64,000 bases of DNA, from the NCBI GenBank assembly GCA_902472305.1, contig CABRNK010000009.1, forward strand, positions 21,791 to 85,790. The letters are read 5' to 3'. The position numbers and the translations under genes were made by a program. Below are positions 1 to 8,670 of this stretch, one piece after another; within the stretch, counting starts at the first letter, position 1; each line of letters starts with the position of its first letter. Origin of the DNA: Hominenteromicrobium sp900549945 (GTDB lineage: Bacteria > Bacillota > Clostridia > Oscillospirales > Acutalibacteraceae). The notes beneath the pieces are model-generated. The model had not been told where the DNA came from. It was given only the letters and a program-made list of their open reading frames with translations, and made no database searches.

Positions 1-51
1 ACGCATGCCGGCGTTGCCCTCTGTGAACAAATAAACGTATTTTTTGCCCAT
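1..51 (-). CDS. ppdK: Pyruvate, phosphate dikinase, N-terminal fragment
   Basis: Only the first 17 codons are in the window; the gene runs leftward off the edge. The start reads MGKKYVYLFTEGNAGMR, which matches the conserved start of pyruvate phosphate dikinase (typically xKKYVYLFxEGNAxMR). This enzyme interconverts pyruvate, ATP and phosphate with PEP, AMP and diphosphate in the cytoplasm. The ATG at 49-51 follows a strong ribosome site (TAGGAGGTAG on the minus strand). A promoter lies about 95 bases upstream at 146-174. The call rests on a short but distinctive N-terminus. Confidence 0.75.
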   Translation of the reverse strand, partial: MGKKYVYLFTEGNAGMR

Positions 52-145
52 TGGAAACTACCTCCTAAAAATTTACATCGGCAGAACCGAGTATTAACAC
101 TGTCGGACAAAACAGAAAAACGAACGCGCTGTTTCGCCGCACTCT

Positions 146-174
146 ATTATAGCAAATAATTTTTAGAATTTCCA
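146..174 (-). promoter_or_regulatory. Predicted sigma-A promoter for ppdK
   Basis: On the minus strand TGGAAA (plus 169-174) lies 17 bases from TATAAT (plus 146-151), and TG precedes the -10 (extended -10). It points leftward toward ppdK and implies a leader of about 90 bases. Together with the promoter at 279-307 it accounts for most of the 363-base gene-free stretch 52-414; nothing else was recognised there. Confidence 0.5.
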
Positions 175-278
175 TACCTTTTTTCGATAAATCCGTGCTT
201 TTTGGAAATTTTTCCGCACTGTGCGGGGAAACACGGTGTATTTCCGGATTTTCCTGCCCTGCGCGATACAAAATAGGC

Positions 279-307
279 TTGCAAACGGCCGGTTTCGGTG
301 GCATAAT
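279..307 (+). promoter_or_regulatory. Predicted sigma-A promoter for pth-mfd
   Basis: TTGCAA at 279-284 and CATAAT at 302-307 are separated by 17 bases, about 100 bases before pth. The -35 is 4/6 and the -10 is 5/6 of consensus. No other good candidate lies between ppdK and pth on this strand. Confidence 0.45.
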
Positions 308-414
308 AGCAAGTACAGAGCGCAGCTGCCCGGGGTCCCCGGCGTCTGCGCAGTTTCCGCGTGCGCGGAAAACGCGCGCTTTAAGCGGCCCCGCAGAAGG
401 AAAGGAGCCTGAAT

Positions 415-1017
415 ATGCTGAAATTTTTATCGAGGGACAACGCCCCGGGCGGCGTGGGCTGGCTGATCGCCGGCCTCGGCAACCCCGGCCCGAAATACGA
501 CCTGACCCGCCACAACGCGGGCTTCATGGTGGTCGATGCGCTTGCCGAGCGCTTCGGCTGCGACATGCGCCGCGTCAAATTCAAGGGGCTTTACGGCAAG
601 TGTAAAATCGCCGGCGAGGACGCCGTGCTCCTAAAGCCCTCGACCTTTATGAACCTGAGCGGCCAGTCCGTGACGGAGGCGATGAATTTCTTCCATATCC
701 CGCCCGAGCGCGTTCTGCTCGTGTTCGACGACATCTCGCTCGACGTCGGCCGCATGCGCATCCGCCTAAAGGGCAGCGACGGCGGGCATAACGGCGTGAA
801 AAACATCATCTATTTAAGCGGCAGCGACCGCTTCCCGCGCGTAAAAATCGGCGTGGGGCACAAGCCCGAGGGCTGGGATCTCGCGAACTGGGTGCTCTCG
901 CGCTTTTCGGGCGACGAGCAAAAGCTGCTCGATGCTGTCGCGAAAAACGCCGGCGACGCCGTGGAGCTGATCCTCTCCGGCCAGCCCGACAAGGCCATGA
1001 ACCGCTTCAATTCCTGA
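415..1017 (+). CDS. pth: Peptidyl-tRNA hydrolase
   Basis: This cytoplasmic enzyme releases tRNA from prematurely dropped peptidyl-tRNA. The 200 residues match the family (about 190). The GLGNPGPKY motif is followed by the catalytic histidine at position 33 (TRHNAGF), then FDDISLD and the GSDGGHNG loop. The N-terminus carries about 15 extra residues before the first beta strand. The ATG follows GGAAAGGAGCC at a normal distance. mfd starts 20 bases after the stop, the conserved Firmicutes pth-mfd arrangement, so the two are probably co-transcribed. Confidence 0.97.
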   Translation: MLKFLSRDNAPGGVGWLIAGLGNPGPKYDLTRHNAGFMVVDALAERFGCDMRRVKFKGLYGKCKIAGEDAVLLKPSTFMNLSGQSVTEAMNFFHIPPERVLLVFDDISLDVGRMRIRLKGSDGGHNGVKNIIYLSGSDRFPRVKIGVGHKPEGWDLANWVLSRFSGDEQKLLDAVAKNAGDAVELILSGQPDKAMNRFNS

Positions 1018-1037
1018 ACCGCACGAAAGGAAAGGCC

Positions 1038-4000
1038 ATGAGCATGAATTTTCTGACGGACGCGCTGCGCCGCGTCCCCGAATACCGCGCCCTCGAAAAC
1101 GCCGTAAAGCGCGGCAAAACGCCGGCCGCCGTCACCGGCGTCGCCTCCGTCCACAAGGCGAACATCGTGCACGCGTTGCTCGCCGAAACCGAAAAACCCG
1201 GCCTGCTGCTCGCGGGCGACGAGGCCGAGGCTGCCCGCCTGATCGAGGATCTGAACGCGATGGGAACGCCCGCCGCGTTCTATCCCCTGCGCGATTTCAG
1301 CCTGCGCGACACCGAGGGCAGCTCGCACGAATACGAGCGCCAGCGCATCGAGGCGCTCACGCTGCTGCAAAACGGCGGGGCGCGCTGCATCGTGACGACG
1401 ATCGACGCGGCGCTGCAATATGCCCTGCCGCCCGAAAAGCTGCGCGAGCGCACCGTGGCGCTCGAGAGCGGGCAGCAGATCACCGTGGAGGAGGCCGTGA
1501 AGGCGCTTGTGCGCTGCGGCTACATCCGCGCCGACCAGATCGACGGCACCGGCCAGTTCGCGCGCCGCGGCGGCATCGTCGATTTCTTCTCGCCCGGCGG
1601 CGAGGCGCCCGTGCGCATCGAGTTTTGGGGCGACGAAATCGACACGATCTCCTATTTTGACCCGGAGACGCAGCGCCGCACCGATCCGGTCCAGCGCGTG
1701 ACGATCTCCCCCGCCGTCGAGGTCGTGCCGGACAGCCGGACGCTGCTCGCAAAAAAGATCACCGCCCACGCGGGCACGCTGCGCGGCAAGGCCGCGCCGG
1801 CTGCAAAAGAAGTTCTTCTCCGCGAGGCGGAAAAATTGCAGACCGGCCTGCACATCGGCTCGCTCGACAAATACTATACCTTTATATATGAAGCGCCCGC
1901 GACGCTGTTCAGCTACTTCGGCACGGATGCGCTGCTCTTCTTTTCCGAGGGGACGAAGCTCAAGGAGCGCATGCGCACAACGCTCTGGCAGTGGGGCGAG
2001 GACGTGCGCGGCCTGCTCGCCGAGGGCGTGCTCTGCCGCGGCCTCGACACATATTCCGAAACGTACGAATTTGCGCTGCGCCGCGCTGAGGACACCGCGA
2101 GCGTTTACATGGACGCGTTCGCGCGCGGCAGCTACGACACGCCGGTGCAGTCGCTCTCGAACATGACCGTGCGGCAGCTCTCTGTGTGGGGCGGCAGCAC
2201 GCAGCTTCTCGCCGAGGACCTCACGGCCGCGCTGCACAACCGCCATGCCTGCGTGGTGCTCGCCGGCACGGAGCGCGCCGCGATGACCGTGGCGGCCGAC
2301 TTAAAGGCCGCCGGCCTGCCCGCGGGCTACATCGAAAACGCGGCGACCGTCGCGCCCGGCACCGTGGCCGTGACGACCGGCACGCTCTCCGCCGGCTTCG
2401 AATACCCGAATGTGAAATTCACGCTGCTCACGCACGGGCGCGTGAATCAGACGAAGCAGAAACCGAAGAAAAAGGACAAGAACAGCCGCGAGATCTACAG
2501 CCTCGCCGAGCTCGTGCCGGGCGACTACGTCGTCCATTCCACGCACGGCATCGGCATTTTCGAGGGTATCCACAAGATCGACATGCAGGGCGTGACGAAG
2601 GACTACATCAAGCTGCGCTATGCGAAGAACGACACGCTGTACGTGCCGGTCACGCAGCTCGACCTCGTCGCGAAATACATCGGCCCGCGGGAGGACGCCG
2701 GCGTGAAGCTGCACCGGCTCGGCGGCGCCGAATGGCAGAAGGCCAAAACGAAGGTGCGCGCCGCCGTCAAGGACATTGCGAAGGAGCTGATCGTGCTCTA
2801 CGCCCAGCGCATGAAACAGAAGGGCTACGCCTTCCCCGAGGACACCGACTGGCAGCACGATTTCGAGGCACACTTCGAATACAACGAGACGGAGGACCAG
2901 CTCCGCTGCATCAACGAGATCAAAAACGACATGGAGCGCGAGTCGCCGATGGACCGCCTGCTCTGCGGCGACGTTGGCTTCGGCAAGACCGAGGTCGCGC
3001 TGCGCGCGGCGTTCAAGTGCGTCACGGCCGGCAAGCAGTGCGCGATCCTCGTGCCGACGACGATCCTCGCATGGCAGCATTACCAGACGGTTTTAAAGCG
3101 CATGGAGGGCTTCCCGGTCGACGTCGAGCTGCTCTCGCGCTTCCGCACGCCGCGCCAGCAGGACGAGATCCTGCGCAAGCTCAAGCGCGGCAGCATCGAT
3201 CTCATCGTCGGCACGCACCGGCTCGTCTCCAAGGACGTGCAGTTTAAGGATCTTGGCCTTGTCATCATCGACGAGGAGCAGCGCTTCGGCGTACAGCAAA
3301 AGGAGCGCCTCAAGGAGGTCTGCAAATCAGCCGACGTGCTGACGCTCTCGGCGACGCCGATCCCCCGTACGCTGAACATGGCGCTCTCCGGCATCCGCGA
3401 TATGTCGGTCATCGAGGAAGCGCCGCACGACCGCCATCCCGTACAGACCTACGTGCTCGAGTACGACCCCGGCATCATCGCCGACGCGATCAAGAAAGAG
3501 CTGCGCCGCGGCGGGCAGGTCTACTACCTGCACAACGACGTCGCCTCCATTGAGCGCGTCGCCGCCGGCATCCGGGCGCGCGTGTCCGAGGCGCGCATCG
3601 GCATCGGCCACGGCAAGATGAGCGAGCAGGAGCTCTCCGAGGTCTGGCGCCGCCTGATGGAGCAGGAGATCGACGTACTCGTCTGCACGACGATTATCGA
3701 GACCGGCGTGGACGTACCGAATGCGAACACGCTGATCATCGACAACGCCGACCGCATGGGCCTCTCGCAGCTGCACCAGCTCCGCGGCCGCGTGGGCCGC
3801 AGCACGCGCCGCGCCTACGCCTACTTCACGTTTACGCGCGGCAAGGTGCTGAGTGAGATCTCTCAAAAGCGCCTTTCGGCGATCCGCGAGTTCACCGAGT
3901 TCGGCTCCGGCTTCAAAATCGCGATGCGTGACCTCGAGATCCGCGGCGCGGGCAACATCCTCGGCGGCGAACAGCACGGCCACATGGAGAGCGTCGGCTA

Positions 4001-4511
4001 CGACATGTACTTAAAGCTGCTGAACGAGGCCGTCGCGCTGATGAAGGGCGAAACGCCCGAAATCCCGGTGGAGGAATGCTCGGTCGACATGCAGGTGCAG
4101 GCGCACATCCCGGAAAGCTACATCGATTCCACGGCGCTGCGCCTCGAGGTATACCGCCGCATCGCCGAGATCAAGACGTACGAGGATTCGAGTGACGTCG
4201 TCGACGAGCTGATCGACCGCTTCGGCGAGCCGCCCGAAAGCGTTTACGGCCTGATCGACATCGCGCTGCTGCGCAGCCGTGCCACCTCGCTCGGCATCAC
4301 CGAGGTCAAGCAGCAGGCGAACGCGATTTTGCTCTACAAGGAGAAATTCGACATGGAGCGCGTCAAGCGGCTGATTCAGGGCATGCCGAACAAGGTAATG
4401 CTCTCGGCGGGCAGCCGCCCGTACATCAGCGTCGCGCTGGCCGGAAAGCCGCCGCTCGACGTGCTCGAGGACGCGCTCAAGATCCTCTGCGGTGAAACGG
4501 AAGCCGGCTGA
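1038..4511 (+). CDS. mfd: Transcription-repair coupling factor Mfd
   Basis: Mfd is an ATP-driven DNA translocase that removes stalled RNA polymerase and recruits UvrA for transcription-coupled repair. The 1157 residues are full length. A UvrB-like N-terminal module is followed by a CarD-like RNA-polymerase-interaction domain (around residues 490-560, VPGDYVVHSTHGIGIFEG). The helicase core has Walker A GDVGFGKTE near residue 645, the DEEQRFG box near 745 and TRG-type motifs (GRVGRS). A C-terminal TRCF domain follows. The ATG at 1038 is preceded by GAAAGGAAAGG; a second in-frame ATG lies two codons later. No terminator follows, but the next gene has its own promoter. Confidence 0.98.
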   Translation: MSMNFLTDALRRVPEYRALENAVKRGKTPAAVTGVASVHKANIVHALLAETEKPGLLLAGDEAEAARLIEDLNAMGTPAAFYPLRDFSLRDTEGSSHEYERQRIEALTLLQNGGARCIVTTIDAALQYALPPEKLRERTVALESGQQITVEEAVKALVRCGYIRADQIDGTGQFARRGGIVDFFSPGGEAPVRIEFWGDEIDTISYFDPETQRRTDPVQRVTISPAVEVVPDSRTLLAKKITAHAGTLRGKAAPAAKEVLLREAEKLQTGLHIGSLDKYYTFIYEAPATLFSYFGTDALLFFSEGTKLKERMRTTLWQWGEDVRGLLAEGVLCRGLDTYSETYEFALRRAEDTASVYMDAFARGSYDTPVQSLSNMTVRQLSVWGGSTQLLAEDLTAALHNRHACVVLAGTERAAMTVAADLKAAGLPAGYIENAATVAPGTVAVTTGTLSAGFEYPNVKFTLLTHGRVNQTKQKPKKKDKNSREIYSLAELVPGDYVVHSTHGIGIFEGIHKIDMQGVTKDYIKLRYAKNDTLYVPVTQLDLVAKYIGPREDAGVKLHRLGGAEWQKAKTKVRAAVKDIAKELIVLYAQRMKQKGYAFPEDTDWQHDFEAHFEYNETEDQLRCINEIKNDMERESPMDRLLCGDVGFGKTEVALRAAFKCVTAGKQCAILVPTTILAWQHYQTVLKRMEGFPVDVELLSRFRTPRQQDEILRKLKRGSIDLIVGTHRLVSKDVQFKDLGLVIIDEEQRFGVQQKERLKEVCKSADVLTLSATPIPRTLNMALSGIRDMSVIEEAPHDRHPVQTYVLEYDPGIIADAIKKELRRGGQVYYLHNDVASIERVAAGIRARVSEARIGIGHGKMSEQELSEVWRRLMEQEIDVLVCTTIIETGVDVPNANTLIIDNADRMGLSQLHQLRGRVGRSTRRAYAYFTFTRGKVLSEISQKRLSAIREFTEFGSGFKIAMRDLEIRGAGNILGGEQHGHMESVGYDMYLKLLNEAVALMKGETPEIPVEECSVDMQVQAHIPESYIDSTALRLEVYRRIAEIKTYEDSSDVVDELIDRFGEPPESVYGLIDIALLRSRATSLGITEVKQQANAILLYKEKFDMERVKRLIQGMPNKVMLSAGSRPYISVALAGKPPLDVLEDALKILCGETEAG

Positions 4512-4547
4512 CCTTCACAGAAAATACACATTCCCCTGTTAATATGC

Positions 4548-4576
4548 TGGACAACCGGCTTTATCGGCGGTATAAT
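4548..4576 (+). promoter_or_regulatory. Predicted sigma-A promoter for the lipoprotein gene
   Basis: TGGACA at 4548-4553 and a perfect TATAAT at 4571-4576 are separated by 17 bases. Its position rules out the upstream in-frame ATG at 4544 as the translation start and supports the ATG at 4625. Confidence 0.65.
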
Positions 4577-4624
4577 AGCGAAAGCATACAAAAAAGCACA
4601 TCTAAAACGAAAGGCCTGAAAAAG

Positions 4625-5797
4625 ATGAAAAAATTTGCCAAACGCGCGGCGGCGTTTTTGCTCGCGGCGGTTCTCAGCCTCAGCCTCGCGGGCTGCTACA
4701 ACGAAAACCTGACCTGGGCGGCGAAAAAGGGCGATACAGAGCTGCCCATCGGCGCGTACATCTATTACCTCTCCGTTGCCTACAACGAGGCGGCGGCGAA
4801 GATCGACACCGAGACCGAGGTTCTGAAGGGCGAGGTGGAGGACACCCCGGCCGCGGAGTGGATCACGGCGCGCGCAAACGCCTATATGAACCAGTATTTC
4901 TGGATGCAGGACGAAATGACGCGCCTCGGCCTTTCGATGACCGACGAGGATTACGCCGAGGCCTCGCAGACAACCGCAAACTACTGGTACTATTTCGGCA
5001 AATCGCTCGAGAAATTCGGTATCGCGCAAACCTCGTTTGACATCGCCTACTCCCAGTACAACGCGATGTACTTAAAGGTGTTCGAGGCGATGTACGGCGC
5101 CGGCGGCGAGCGTGAGATTCCGGAAGCAGACCTGCTCGCCCACTTCACCGATACCTACATGAATTACGAATATTTCACCGCGCCGCTGACGAAAAAGGCG
5201 GAGGACGGCACCTCGGAGAATATGACGGACGAGGAAAAAGCCGAGGTGACTGCGGCGCTCGACAAACTCGAGCAGCAGGTTTCCGACGGCACGCTGACCG
5301 TCGAGGAAGCCGCGGCGGAATACGCGGAATCGATCGACGCCGACTCGAACTACGTGCAGAGCGTCAACAACCGCGACGGCATGACCGCCGCCCGCATGAC
5401 CAGCGCGTTTATCACCTCGCTCGAATCGATGAAGGAGGGGGACATTCAGGTCTTTGAGGCCAGCAACTACATGGTATTCCTGCATCGTCTGCCGATTGAC
5501 GACGCGGTCGAGGAAAAGCTCGGCGCCGAGGACGACCGCCTCACGCTGATGCTCGAGCTCAAAAGCGAGGAGTATCAGGATTACGTGCGCGATTCGGCCG
5601 CGGCCGGTGTAGACGGCGTGGAACTGAATCAGGAGGCCATCGATCACTACAAGCCCTCCATGTTCGAATCCACCACGAAAAACGGCACCTCCTCCACGAC
5701 GGAGGAAAGCAGCGCATCCTCCGAGAGCAGCGCATCCTCCGAAAGCAGTGCGTCCTCTGAAAGCAGCGCGTCCTCTGAAAGCAGCGCGGAAGAATAA
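4625..5797 (+). CDS. Lipoprotein, SurA/PrsA-like foldase type, with Ser-rich tail
   Basis: The 390-residue protein starts with a lipoprotein signal peptide (MKKFAKRAAAFLLAAVLSLS, then LAGC as lipobox), so it should be anchored outside the membrane. The body is acidic and helical. Its position after mfd and overall design recall SurA-N/PrsA-type peptidyl-prolyl isomerase lipoproteins of Clostridia. I cannot see a convincing parvulin catalytic domain, so a chaperone or unknown role is equally possible. The C-terminus is five tandem ESSASS-type units. The start at 4625 is set by the promoter at 4548-4576 and by the signal peptide. A strong terminator follows at 5854-5880. Confidence 0.8.
   Translation: MKKFAKRAAAFLLAAVLSLSLAGCYNENLTWAAKKGDTELPIGAYIYYLSVAYNEAAAKIDTETEVLKGEVEDTPAAEWITARANAYMNQYFWMQDEMTRLGLSMTDEDYAEASQTTANYWYYFGKSLEKFGIAQTSFDIAYSQYNAMYLKVFEAMYGAGGEREIPEADLLAHFTDTYMNYEYFTAPLTKKAEDGTSENMTDEEKAEVTAALDKLEQQVSDGTLTVEEAAAEYAESIDADSNYVQSVNNRDGMTAARMTSAFITSLESMKEGDIQVFEASNYMVFLHRLPIDDAVEEKLGAEDDRLTLMLELKSEEYQDYVRDSAAAGVDGVELNQEAIDHYKPSMFESTTKNGTSSTTEESSASSESSASSESSASSESSASSESSAEE
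5705..5788 (+). repeat. 18-bp tandem repeat encoding a Ser/Glu-rich tail
   Basis: Four full 18-bp units and a partial fifth encode Glu-Ser-Ser-Ala-Ser-Ser repeats at the C-terminus of the lipoprotein. Units differ only at silent positions (GCA/GCG, TCC/TCT, GAA/GAG). Being a multiple of three, unit gain or loss would keep the frame. Confidence 0.85.
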
Positions 5798-5853
5798 AAA
5801 AGCCCTGCGGCATGTCCGCGGCCGGCACGCTCACAGCGGTACTGCACCGCCTC

Positions 5854-5880
5854 AAAGCCCGCCGGCCGCGGGCTTTTCTT
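5854..5880 (+). terminator. Rho-independent terminator after the lipoprotein gene
   Basis: A 9-bp stem AAAGCCCGC / GCGGGCTTT with a 5-base loop is followed by TTTTCTTTT. It closes the lipoprotein transcript. Confidence 0.8.
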
Positions 5881-5976
5881 TTATCCCCTTATGCCGGTTT
5901 TCTGCACCGGTTTTCGTATAAATTGGACAAGCTTTCGACAGTTTTCAACCTTTTTATAAAAACCTCGTTCAAACTC

Positions 5977-6005
5977 TTGACGGTGCCGCCGCGTTATGGT
6001 AAATT
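5977..6005 (+). promoter_or_regulatory. Possible promoter for the DUF4234 gene
   Basis: TTGACG (5977-5982) and TAAATT (6000-6005) are 17 bases apart and about 80 bases before the gene. The -10 is weak. Apart from this the 5881-6082 gap shows nothing recognisable. Confidence 0.35.
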
Positions 6006-6082
6006 TATTTTACAGTCATGCGGCTTCGTCTTTGGGGTATGGGCGGCCGCCTGATTTTCATCGTGAAAGGAAGGCAGATCTC

Positions 6083-6532
6083 ATGAACAACACACCGTAT
6101 CAGCAGCAGCCGGCACCGGCGCCCATGCCGCTCAAGGTCATGAACAATGAGCGCGCGCTCTGGAAGTACATCGTTTTCGGCATCATTACCTGCGGCATTT
6201 ATCCGATCATTTTCTGGTCCGGCATCGGCGAGGACCTGAATATCGCCGCCATGCGCCGCGACGGGAAGAAAACCATGCACTACTGCCTCGTTTTCTTCCT
6301 GCTCGGCCCGATCACCTGCGGCATCTTTACGCTCGTCTGGTATCACCAGATGTCCGAGCGCCTCGGCAGCGAAGCGCGCGCCCGCGGCTTTGCCACGAAT
6401 CTCAGCGCCGCCACCTTCTGGCTCTGGTTCGTGCTCGGCAGCCTGATCTTCGTCGGTCCGTTCGTCTACACCTACAAGGTGTGCGAGGCAATGAACGCCG
6501 TTGCGAACAGCTACAACGCAAACGGCATCTGA
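6083..6532 (+). CDS. DUF4234-type small membrane protein
   Basis: The 149-residue protein has a short Pro/Gln-rich N-terminus (MNNTPYQQQPAPAPMPLK) and three to four hydrophobic segments: around YIVFGIITCGIYPIIFW, CLVFFLLGPITCGIFTLVWY and FWLWFVLGSLIFVGPFVYTY. The W-K-Y-x4-GI-T-CGIY-x-I-F-W start and the YHQMSERLG loop are typical of DUF4234 proteins, whose function is unknown. The ATG at 6083 follows GAAAGGAAGG; an upstream in-frame GTG/ATG region lacks a ribosome site. It stands alone between two terminators. Confidence 0.8.
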   Translation: MNNTPYQQQPAPAPMPLKVMNNERALWKYIVFGIITCGIYPIIFWSGIGEDLNIAAMRRDGKKTMHYCLVFFLLGPITCGIFTLVWYHQMSERLGSEARARGFATNLSAATFWLWFVLGSLIFVGPFVYTYKVCEAMNAVANSYNANGI

Positions 6533-6559
6533 TTCTCCGCAAATCTCTGAAACCAAAGA

Positions 6560-6600
6560 AAAAAGCTGCTCCCTGCCCCGGGAACAGCTTTTTGTTTTTT
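6560..6600. terminator. Bidirectional terminator between convergent genes
   Basis: AAAAAGCTG (6560-6568) pairs with CAGCTTTTT (6585-6593). An inner TCCC/GGGA stem is separated by one mismatch. U-tracts form on both strands, so it can serve the DUF4234 gene (plus) and the DUF2752 gene (minus). Confidence 0.8.
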
Positions 6601-6603
6601 ATT

Positions 6604-7017
6604 TTACCGGAGCAGACCGGGCAGCACCCGGAACAAAAGCCCGCCCGCCGGCTCGGGCGCGACCACCGGGTCGCCGGAAAGCAGCCGGGCCGCGTACACG
6701 AGGATAAAGGCACCCGCAAAGGCCAGAATATATGCGGTTTCCCGTTTGGAGGGCAGCCGCCCGCAGGCGCGCAGGCCAAGCCAGAGCGCCGCCGGAATCA
6801 GCAGCGGAAACAGCGGGTGGTACGAAAACGCGGTTTCAAAATCGGAGAACACCGCCGCGAGCAGCGCGCGCGTCATCCCGCAGCCGGGGCACGACACCCC
6901 GAAAACGTACCGGAACGGGCAGTGATACAGCAAAAGCAGCCCCGCTGCGACGGCCAGAAGGCCGAGCGCGGCTTTCCCGCCGCGCCGCAAGGCGCGTCTC
7001 AGCTTCATATTCTCCAT
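6604..7017 (-). CDS. DUF2752 family membrane protein
   Basis: The 137-residue protein has three or four predicted membrane segments and the CPGCGMTRA motif (C-P-x-C-G-x-T-R) that defines DUF2752. These small membrane proteins are common in Firmicutes and Bacteroidetes and have no assigned function. The start at 7017 follows AAAGGGGGCGGGGT; a longer in-frame reading from 7068 has no good ribosome site. The stop is within a few bases of the bidirectional terminator. Confidence 0.8.
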   Translation of the reverse strand: MENMKLRRALRRGGKAALGLLAVAAGLLLLYHCPFRYVFGVSCPGCGMTRALLAAVFSDFETAFSYHPLFPLLIPAALWLGLRACGRLPSKRETAYILAFAGAFILVYAARLLSGDPVVAPEPAGGLLFRVLPGLLR

Positions 7018-7090
7018 ACCCCGCCCCCTTTCGCACACGCCGGTTTTGCTGCTTTCTGGCAAGCGCACCGGCGGTATAGAGCCGCCGGGC

Positions 7091-8434
7091 TCAGTACACG
7101 CCCTCGCCCTGCCGCACGCGGCGCATCACATAGAAATACGCGGGGAACAGGAAAATATCTGCCATAATCCACGCGACCGGGCCGGCGAAGCAGGCCGCCG
7201 CAAAGCCGAAAATCGGTACGAACACAGCGCCGACCACGCCGCGCGCGACCATCTCAAACACACCGGCAAACATCGCGATGCGGCTGTAGCCCATGCCCTG
7301 AACCGTCAGGCGCAGCACGTTGACAAACGTGAGCGGAATCATGAAAAGCCCGCTCGTCAGCAGATACTGATACGCCGCGTCGATGATCGCGGTCTCGCCG
7401 GCGTCCACAAACAGGAGCAGCAGCCAGCCGCCGAGGAAGAAAATGACGGCGAGCGCCAAAACCGAATAGACAATGCCGACGATGCTGCACGCCTTCACGC
7501 CCTGCCCGATGCGGTCGATCTTCCGCGCGCCGATATTCTGGCCGCTGTAGGTCGACATCGTGACGCCCATCGCATCGTAGGCGCAGGCGAAGAACATGTA
7601 CAGCTTGCTGCCCGCCGTGACGCTCGCCACCGCGACCGAGCCGAGCGAATTGACGGAGGCCTGCAAAATCACACTGCCGATCGCCGTGATCGAGGTCTGC
7701 AGCGCCATCGGAAGCCCCATGCCGAGCAGGCGGCGGACGTACGGCGCGCGGAGCTTGAAGTTGTCGCGCGTCATGCGCAGCACCTCATAGTGGCGGCTCG
7801 CGTAGATCAGGCAGCCGAGGCCCGAAACGAGTTGGGAGACGACCGTCGCGATTGCCGCGCCCGCAACGCCGAGCGGCACGAATACGATCAGAACGATATC
7901 GAGCACAATGTTGATGATCGAAGCGATCACGAGGAACACAACCGGCGTGCGGCTGTCGCCGAGCGCGCGCTGGATGCCGGAGAGGATGTTGTACAGGAAC
8001 GTCGCCGGAATACCCGCAAAAATAACCACAAGATACGCATAGGCGTCGTCGATAATGTCGGCCGGCGTGCCCATCAGTTCGAGAATGTCGCGGCAGAACA
8101 CGACCGTGAGCACCGTGAGCACCGCGCCGAAACCGGCGCACAGCCAGACCGCGTTGCCGATGAAGCGGCGCAGCTCCTCGTAGTCGCGGCTGCCGAAGCG
8201 CTGCGCGACCGGAATCGCAAAGCCGCTGCACAGGCCGAGGCAGAAGCCGACGATCAAAAAGGTGACGGAGCCCGTGGAACCGACCGCGGCGAGCGGACCG
8301 GTGCCGAGCACGCGCCCGACGATGATCGTGTCGACCATCGAATAAAACTGCTGGAAAATGTTGCCGAAAAACAGCGGGATGGAAAAGCCGAGAATCAGCT
8401 TCATCGGCGAGCCGTGCGTCATTTCTTTCGTCAC
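7091..8434 (-). CDS. MATE family efflux transporter
   Basis: This polytopic transporter of about 447 residues has the usual 12-helix MATE layout. Family marks include an N-terminal GSPMKLILGFSIPLFFGNIFQ, the FYSMVDTIIVGR segment, SGIQRALGDSRTP and QNIGARK. MATE proteins expel cationic compounds or metabolites using Na+ or H+. The start is uncertain: GTG at 8434 is 10 bases after AAGGGG, while ATG at 8422 has a weaker site. Upstream codons read as non-coding. No substrate can be inferred from neighbours. The upstream gap 8435-8612 shows no clear promoter. Confidence 0.93.
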   Translation of the reverse strand: MTKEMTHGSPMKLILGFSIPLFFGNIFQQFYSMVDTIIVGRVLGTGPLAAVGSTGSVTFLIVGFCLGLCSGFAIPVAQRFGSRDYEELRRFIGNAVWLCAGFGAVLTVLTVVFCRDILELMGTPADIIDDAYAYLVVIFAGIPATFLYNILSGIQRALGDSRTPVVFLVIASIINIVLDIVLIVFVPLGVAGAAIATVVSQLVSGLGCLIYASRHYEVLRMTRDNFKLRAPYVRRLLGMGLPMALQTSITAIGSVILQASVNSLGSVAVASVTAGSKLYMFFACAYDAMGVTMSTYSGQNIGARKIDRIGQGVKACSIVGIVYSVLALAVIFFLGGWLLLLFVDAGETAIIDAAYQYLLTSGLFMIPLTFVNVLRLTVQGMGYSRIAMFAGVFEMVARGVVGAVFVPIFGFAAACFAGPVAWIMADIFLFPAYFYVMRRVRQGEGVY

Positions 8435-8612
8435 TGAATCATTACCCCTTATCTTCCCTGCCCGCGCCGCCCGCCGGAGGAACCCCCCGGGCCGCATGGC
8501 GCAGAGCACGGCATTCGAGCGCGCCCGCCGGGCACAAGCCGCACCGCACAAAGAATTTTTTATCCCGTACAGTTTACACCGTGCGGGCCGCTTTGTACAG
8601 TCTGAAAAACAG

Positions 8613-8643
8613 AAAAAAGGGCCGCCGAAGCCGCCCTTTTTTT
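8613..8643. terminator. Terminator after the flavodoxin-like gene
   Basis: AAAAAAGGGC (8613-8622) pairs with GCCCTTTTTT (8633-8642). On the minus strand the loop closes with a TTCG tetraloop, and U-tracts exist on both strands. It lies just after the stop of the leftward flavodoxin-like gene. Confidence 0.75.
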
Positions 8644-8670
8644 ATGGATTTTTCCGCAATATGTACGGTT

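Noticed and set aside
810..2246. Long open frame antisense to pth and mfd
   Set aside because: It is a shadow of G+C-rich codons of two certain genes; its Arg/Ala/Glu/His-rich product matches no family and it has no ribosome site.
7046..8437. 463-codon open frame antisense to the MATE gene
   Set aside because: His/Arg/Glu/Asp-rich shadow composition, fully covered by a clear membrane transporter on the other strand.
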